Shown: positions 32,619-35,258 of the stretch, piece after piece
How the letters are laid out: the number at the start of each line of letters is the position of its first letter
Numbering within the stretch: the stretch's first letter is position 1
Source: Prevotella sp. UBA5379
GTDB taxonomy: Bacteria; Bacteroidota; Bacteroidia; Bacteroidales; Bacteroidaceae
DNA: 35,258 nt
Assembly (NCBI GenBank): GCA_002409785.1
Contig: DHOX01000059.1
Coordinates: 15,611-50,868, forward strand
Direction: 5' to 3'
Position numbers and translations under genes: made by a program
Notes under the pieces: model-generated
The model's input: only the letters and a program-made list of their open reading frames with translations
Database searches by the model: none
What the model was told of the DNA's origin: nothing

Positions 32619-33248
32619 ATGAAATTGAGGCTTAGTGTAGTAATTATTCTGATTGCAGTAGCGCTGATCTCTCTGATTCATCCACCTTTTCTGCAAGACC
32701 AACTTCTGCAGCATTTGGGAACGGTGGTACTTCTCATTCCTTTGATCATAGATATTCCGAGGCAAAAACTTTCACAGGCTGCCTTTCTGGGGGTTGCAGT
32801 CTTTATCCTCCTCCATATTCTCGGAGCCCGGTATATCTATTCATACGTGCCTTATGAGAGTTGCTTCAAGTCCTGGTTCCATATAGATGTGAATGGCATT
32901 CTCCATACGACACGTAATGATTACGACCGGTTCGTGCATCTCAATTTTGGCATTCTTTTCTTCCCCTTCTTCTATGCTATGTCCTTAAAGTATGTCACCC
33001 AAAAACGGTTGGCTGCTCTTTTCTCTGCCTGGATGATGGTTCAGACAGGGAGTATGCTGTATGAACTTTTTGAAGGACTGGTTACCTGGGTCATGTCTCC
33101 TCAGGCTGCTGCTGACTATAACGGACAACAGGGGGATATGTGGGACTCTCAGAAGGATATGGCTATGGCACTTGTTGGGTCAACCTTCATGTATATCGTT
33201 TACCGGATTCGTTGGGCCTGCAGAAAGCGGAAGGAAAATGTCTCATGA
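32619..33248 (+). CDS. DUF2238-family (YjdF-like) membrane protein
   Basis: 209 residues with about six membrane helices. The family hallmarks are present: the YDRFVHLNFGILFFPFF helix, where related proteins have YDRxVHFxxG, then SMLYELFEGLVTWVMSP and QGDMWDSQKDMAMALVGS, where related proteins have GDxxDxxxDMxxxxxG. The conserved acidic and His residues in the helices suggest metal or substrate handling, but the function is unknown. It starts four bases after the yitT-like gene. Confidence 0.85.
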   Translation: MKLRLSVVIILIAVALISLIHPPFLQDQLLQHLGTVVLLIPLIIDIPRQKLSQAAFLGVAVFILLHILGARYIYSYVPYESCFKSWFHIDVNGILHTTRNDYDRFVHLNFGILFFPFFYAMSLKYVTQKRLAALFSAWMMVQTGSMLYELFEGLVTWVMSPQAAADYNGQQGDMWDSQKDMAMALVGSTFMYIVYRIRWACRKRKENVS

Positions 33249-33281
33249 TCGGACCTGTTTTACATTTAAATCCCGATATGA

Positions 33282-34217
33282 ATGATTAAGTCCATTTTGA
33301 TCCTGCGGTATCAATCGATGACAAATTTCTTTAGAGAACTGGGAATCATTATGTCCATCCTTGTCGTATCGTTGGTTGTTGGATCTGTGGTCCTGTTTAC
33401 AAGACTCCCCGAGAACATCATGCCACTCCTTCTGGCCACAACACTTATAGGAATACACTTTACACGTGGCGATGTATCACTGTTGAGAGTCCTGTTTGGT
33501 AATCATTATCGCAAAGCCTTTCTGGTTGACTATTATGGTATTGCATTGATATTTATTGTAGAGACACTTTTGCTTGGACATTTCAAGGACTGTATAGGCT
33601 GTTGCCTGATACCATTTCTTGCCGCCTTCATTCCTTCCATTCATTTAGAGTGGAGGATTCCGACCAATCCGTTCTTCTCAAAAGGGAGTATACTCTACCA
33701 GAGTAGTTTCAGAATATTGATCTTTTTGTATCCGTTTTTCTTACTTGCTTCTTTGATGGGGGCTGTTTATAACAATGCCAATATCATCTATGTCTGCGTG
33801 TTGTTATTGGTATTTCTGTTAGGATGTCTGGTCTCTCAGACCGTTCAGCCCACCTATCTCTTTCATTACGACAGTATATCCCGGCTTATCGGATTGAATG
33901 CCAGGTTTACCTTCATCAACTCCTTCATTCTGCTGGTTCCGTTTGTCATCTTAAGTTTGATAGAGGGACAGGACTGGGCTAGCGTTCTTACCTGTCTCAA
34001 ACTCCTGATAGGTGCAAACTTATTTCTGCTGCAAGTCTATTTCCTCAGGTTTATGTTGAACAATATATCCATCTTACAGGCATTTCTCATCTTTTTCTTC
34101 TTCGCAATATACGGTATGACGATGATATACGGTTATATGATTGCTGTCCAGATAGCCATTGCCGCGATCATGGTTTATCAATTAATCAATCATCTTAATG
34201 GCATTCTTAAATTTTAG
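33282..34217 (+). CDS. Probable ABC exporter permease subunit
   Basis: 311 residues, dominated by eight or more hydrophobic helices. I do not recognise a named permease family in the sequence itself. The call rests on the ATPase gene that starts three bases later and on the topology. Similar permease-ATPase pairs are scattered through Bacteroidales. The substrate is unknown. Codon use and base composition are more AT-rich than in the metabolic genes to the left, from about 33250 onward. Confidence 0.65.
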   Translation: MIKSILILRYQSMTNFFRELGIIMSILVVSLVVGSVVLFTRLPENIMPLLLATTLIGIHFTRGDVSLLRVLFGNHYRKAFLVDYYGIALIFIVETLLLGHFKDCIGCCLIPFLAAFIPSIHLEWRIPTNPFFSKGSILYQSSFRILIFLYPFFLLASLMGAVYNNANIIYVCVLLLVFLLGCLVSQTVQPTYLFHYDSISRLIGLNARFTFINSFILLVPFVILSLIEGQDWASVLTCLKLLIGANLFLLQVYFLRFMLNNISILQAFLIFFFFAIYGMTMIYGYMIAVQIAIAAIMVYQLINHLNGILKF

Positions 34218-34220
34218 ATA

Positions 34221-34874
34221 ATGGAAATTTCTCATCTTACAAAAAGTTATGGAAAGTTAGAGGTTCTATCCGACATCAATATGGACTGCAAGCCGGGGCA
34301 TATCTATGGCATTATGGGTGAGAATGGTGCCGGCAAGAGTACGCTCTTCCGATGTATAATGGGGCTTGAATCATTCAAAGGCGAAGTCAGAAAAGAAGAT
34401 GTGTCCCAAATAGGCTATTTGCCTGACATCCCATATTATTATCCCTTGGTTACGGCAGGTGAATTTATCGAGTTCTGTCTTCGGGCAAGGCGGATGGCGA
34501 TAGACAAGGATGAAATAGAAAAACTGAACCAAAGTTTTCGCCTGCCATTAGGTAAATATCCCAGTCAGTATTCGTTAGGAATGAAGAAGAGATTGATGCT
34601 GCTAGTGCTGATGCTCCAACATAATGATGTATATGTGATGGATGAGCCTTTCAACGGATTGGACCTGGCGGGTGGTATTATCCTGAAACGATGGATGATG
34701 AAGATGAAAGGAGAAGGGAAACTATTGATAGTATCCTCTCATATCATCGCTTCATTGGCAGATATATGTGATAAGATCTTTTATATTCATCAAGGTAAAT
34801 TGGCTGATATTTTTGTTGGACGTAGTGTAAGTGAAATAGAGGATGCCATTTCAAAGAAATATCTGCATCTGTGA
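34221..34874 (+). CDS. ABC transporter ATP-binding protein
   Basis: 217 residues, one nucleotide-binding domain. The Walker A is GENGAGKST at 33-41, the signature YSLGMKKR at 117-124 (the YSLGM form common in BcrA/CcmA-type exporters in place of LSGGQ), Walker B VYVMDEP at 137-143, and the switch His174 in VSSHI. It lacks the C-terminal extension found in antibiotic-exporter relatives. It is paired with the upstream permease. Confidence 0.92.
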   Translation: MEISHLTKSYGKLEVLSDINMDCKPGHIYGIMGENGAGKSTLFRCIMGLESFKGEVRKEDVSQIGYLPDIPYYYPLVTAGEFIEFCLRARRMAIDKDEIEKLNQSFRLPLGKYPSQYSLGMKKRLMLLVLMLQHNDVYVMDEPFNGLDLAGGIILKRWMMKMKGEGKLLIVSSHIIASLADICDKIFYIHQGKLADIFVGRSVSEIEDAISKKYLHL

Positions 34875-35064
34875 AATAGGATATTGAATAAAAGTGCAAG
34901 GATATTGCTTTTTCCTTTTATCATGATTTCGGTGGTCTGATTCTTTTATTAAAAAGGTACACTTTATATTGAGTTTCTGGGCTATACCTTTTTTGATGAT
35001 TTCTTGCCTGATTAGTAAAATATTCGTATCTTTACAACACTATTTGAAAAGATAACTCGGAATA
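34875..35064. other. Spacer after the ABC pair with a weak hairpin
   Basis: ATAAAAG (34888-34894) can pair with CTTTTAT (34915-34921) outside an inner GCAA/TTGC stem (34896-34899 with 34905-34908). There is an unbalanced internal loop and no T run after it, so a terminator is only possible. The rest is AT-rich and includes the next promoter. Confidence 0.3.
35004..35035 (+). promoter_or_regulatory. Promoter of the lipoprotein gene at window end
   Basis: TTG at 35004-35006, a 20-nt spacer, then TATCTTTAC at 35027-35035 (one mismatch from TAnnTTTGC). The leader to ATG 35065 is about 23 nt. Confidence 0.6.
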
Positions 35065-35258
35065 ATGATTATAAACCTTATAAGAAGAAATCACTCGATC
35101 ACTCTGCTTTTTGCAGTCCTTACTGTTTTTTTGTGTAGTTGTGGGAGAGCTGTTCATAAGAAACTTGTTGGAGTTGATTCTCTATTAGATCAGAACTTGA
35201 CGGATTCAGCCGCATTGAAATTGGACATGATTCTTCCTTCTGATATAGACCGAAAAGA
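35065..35258 (+). CDS. Lipoprotein, N-terminal part (cut by window end)
   Basis: 64 codons are visible and the frame runs off the window. The N-terminus is positively charged, then hydrophobic, ending FLCSCG, a good lipobox with Cys26 as the probable lipidated residue. The next stretch (KKLVGVDSLLDQNLTDSAALKLD) resembles the beginning of TPR-bearing lipoproteins seen in Bacteroidales, in which a repeated DSLL...DSA pattern precedes the repeats. The family call is tentative because the repeats lie outside the window. Confidence 0.7.
   Translation, partial: MIINLIRRNHSITLLFAVLTVFLCSCGRAVHKKLVGVDSLLDQNLTDSAALKLDMILPSDIDRK

Noticed and set aside
1..35258. CRISPR arrays, tRNA or rRNA genes, transposases, phage genes
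   Set aside because: None was recognised on either strand. Short repeats found are two-copy and do not form arrays.

Overview
The window reads as a chromosomal segment of a Bacteroidota bacterium, most likely order Bacteroidales and plausibly Prevotellaceae. The signs are: many start regions carrying the Bacteroidota -7 box TAnnTTTG (often TAccTTTGC or TAtcTTTGC), frequently with a TTG/TTTG -33 box about 19-20 nt upstream; weak Shine-Dalgarno sequences; an rseC-rnfBCDGEA Rnf operon; an ilv operon with an acyl-ACP thioesterase inserted; and a secreted GH51 arabinofuranosidase. No tRNA, rRNA, CRISPR array, intact insertion sequence or prophage gene was seen. Genus-level placement is inference only.

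Layout. 1-4868 (+): glutamate-synthase-type small subunit (gltD), a secreted CarboxypepD_reg-like protein, SRP GTPase ffh and folD. 4870-7647 (+): a structured leader followed by a GH51 alpha-L-arabinofuranosidase. 7689-10785 (-): cobU-cobT-cobS-cobC, the nucleotide-loop assembly branch of cobalamin synthesis and salvage. 11024-12214 (+): an abundant-type OmpA-family outer membrane protein with a strong promoter and a clear terminator. 12534-18789 (+): branched-chain amino acid genes ilvD-ilvB-ilvN-acyl-ACP thioesterase-ilvC, ending in a strong terminator. 18906-19346 (-): an unrecognised small acidic protein. 19521-25201 (+): rseC-like gene and rnfB, C, D, G, E, A, encoding a ferredoxin:NAD+ ion-pumping complex. 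25291-26328 (+): galE with a terminator. 26443-26612: a non-coding, MITE-like stretch. 26622-29997 (-): a closely packed set of DUF3298 lipoprotein, rsmG, metallo-beta-lactamase-fold hydrolase, ruvC and a small secreted protein. 30060-34874 (+): HAD phosphatase, panB, YitT-family and DUF2238-family membrane proteins, then an ABC-type permease and ATPase. The window ends inside a lipoprotein gene (35065 onward).

Functionally the window is mostly core metabolism: nitrogen assimilation, one-carbon metabolism, branched-chain amino acids with the pantothenate branch (panB uses the ketoisovalerate made by ilvD), redox energy conservation by Rnf, B12 salvage, and protein targeting.

The most interesting signal is upstream of ilvC. 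A 20-codon reading frame rich in Leu and Val codons sits directly behind a promoter. It is overlaid by two mutually exclusive RNA hairpins, which is the layout of a leader-peptide attenuator, but without an obvious intrinsic terminator. Secondary signals are a highly structured leader before the GH51 gene, short Leu/Ile/Val-rich frames before ilvB, a hairpin in front of panB, and a 170-bp MITE-like element bounded by inverted repeats and near-identical 13-bp flanking repeats.
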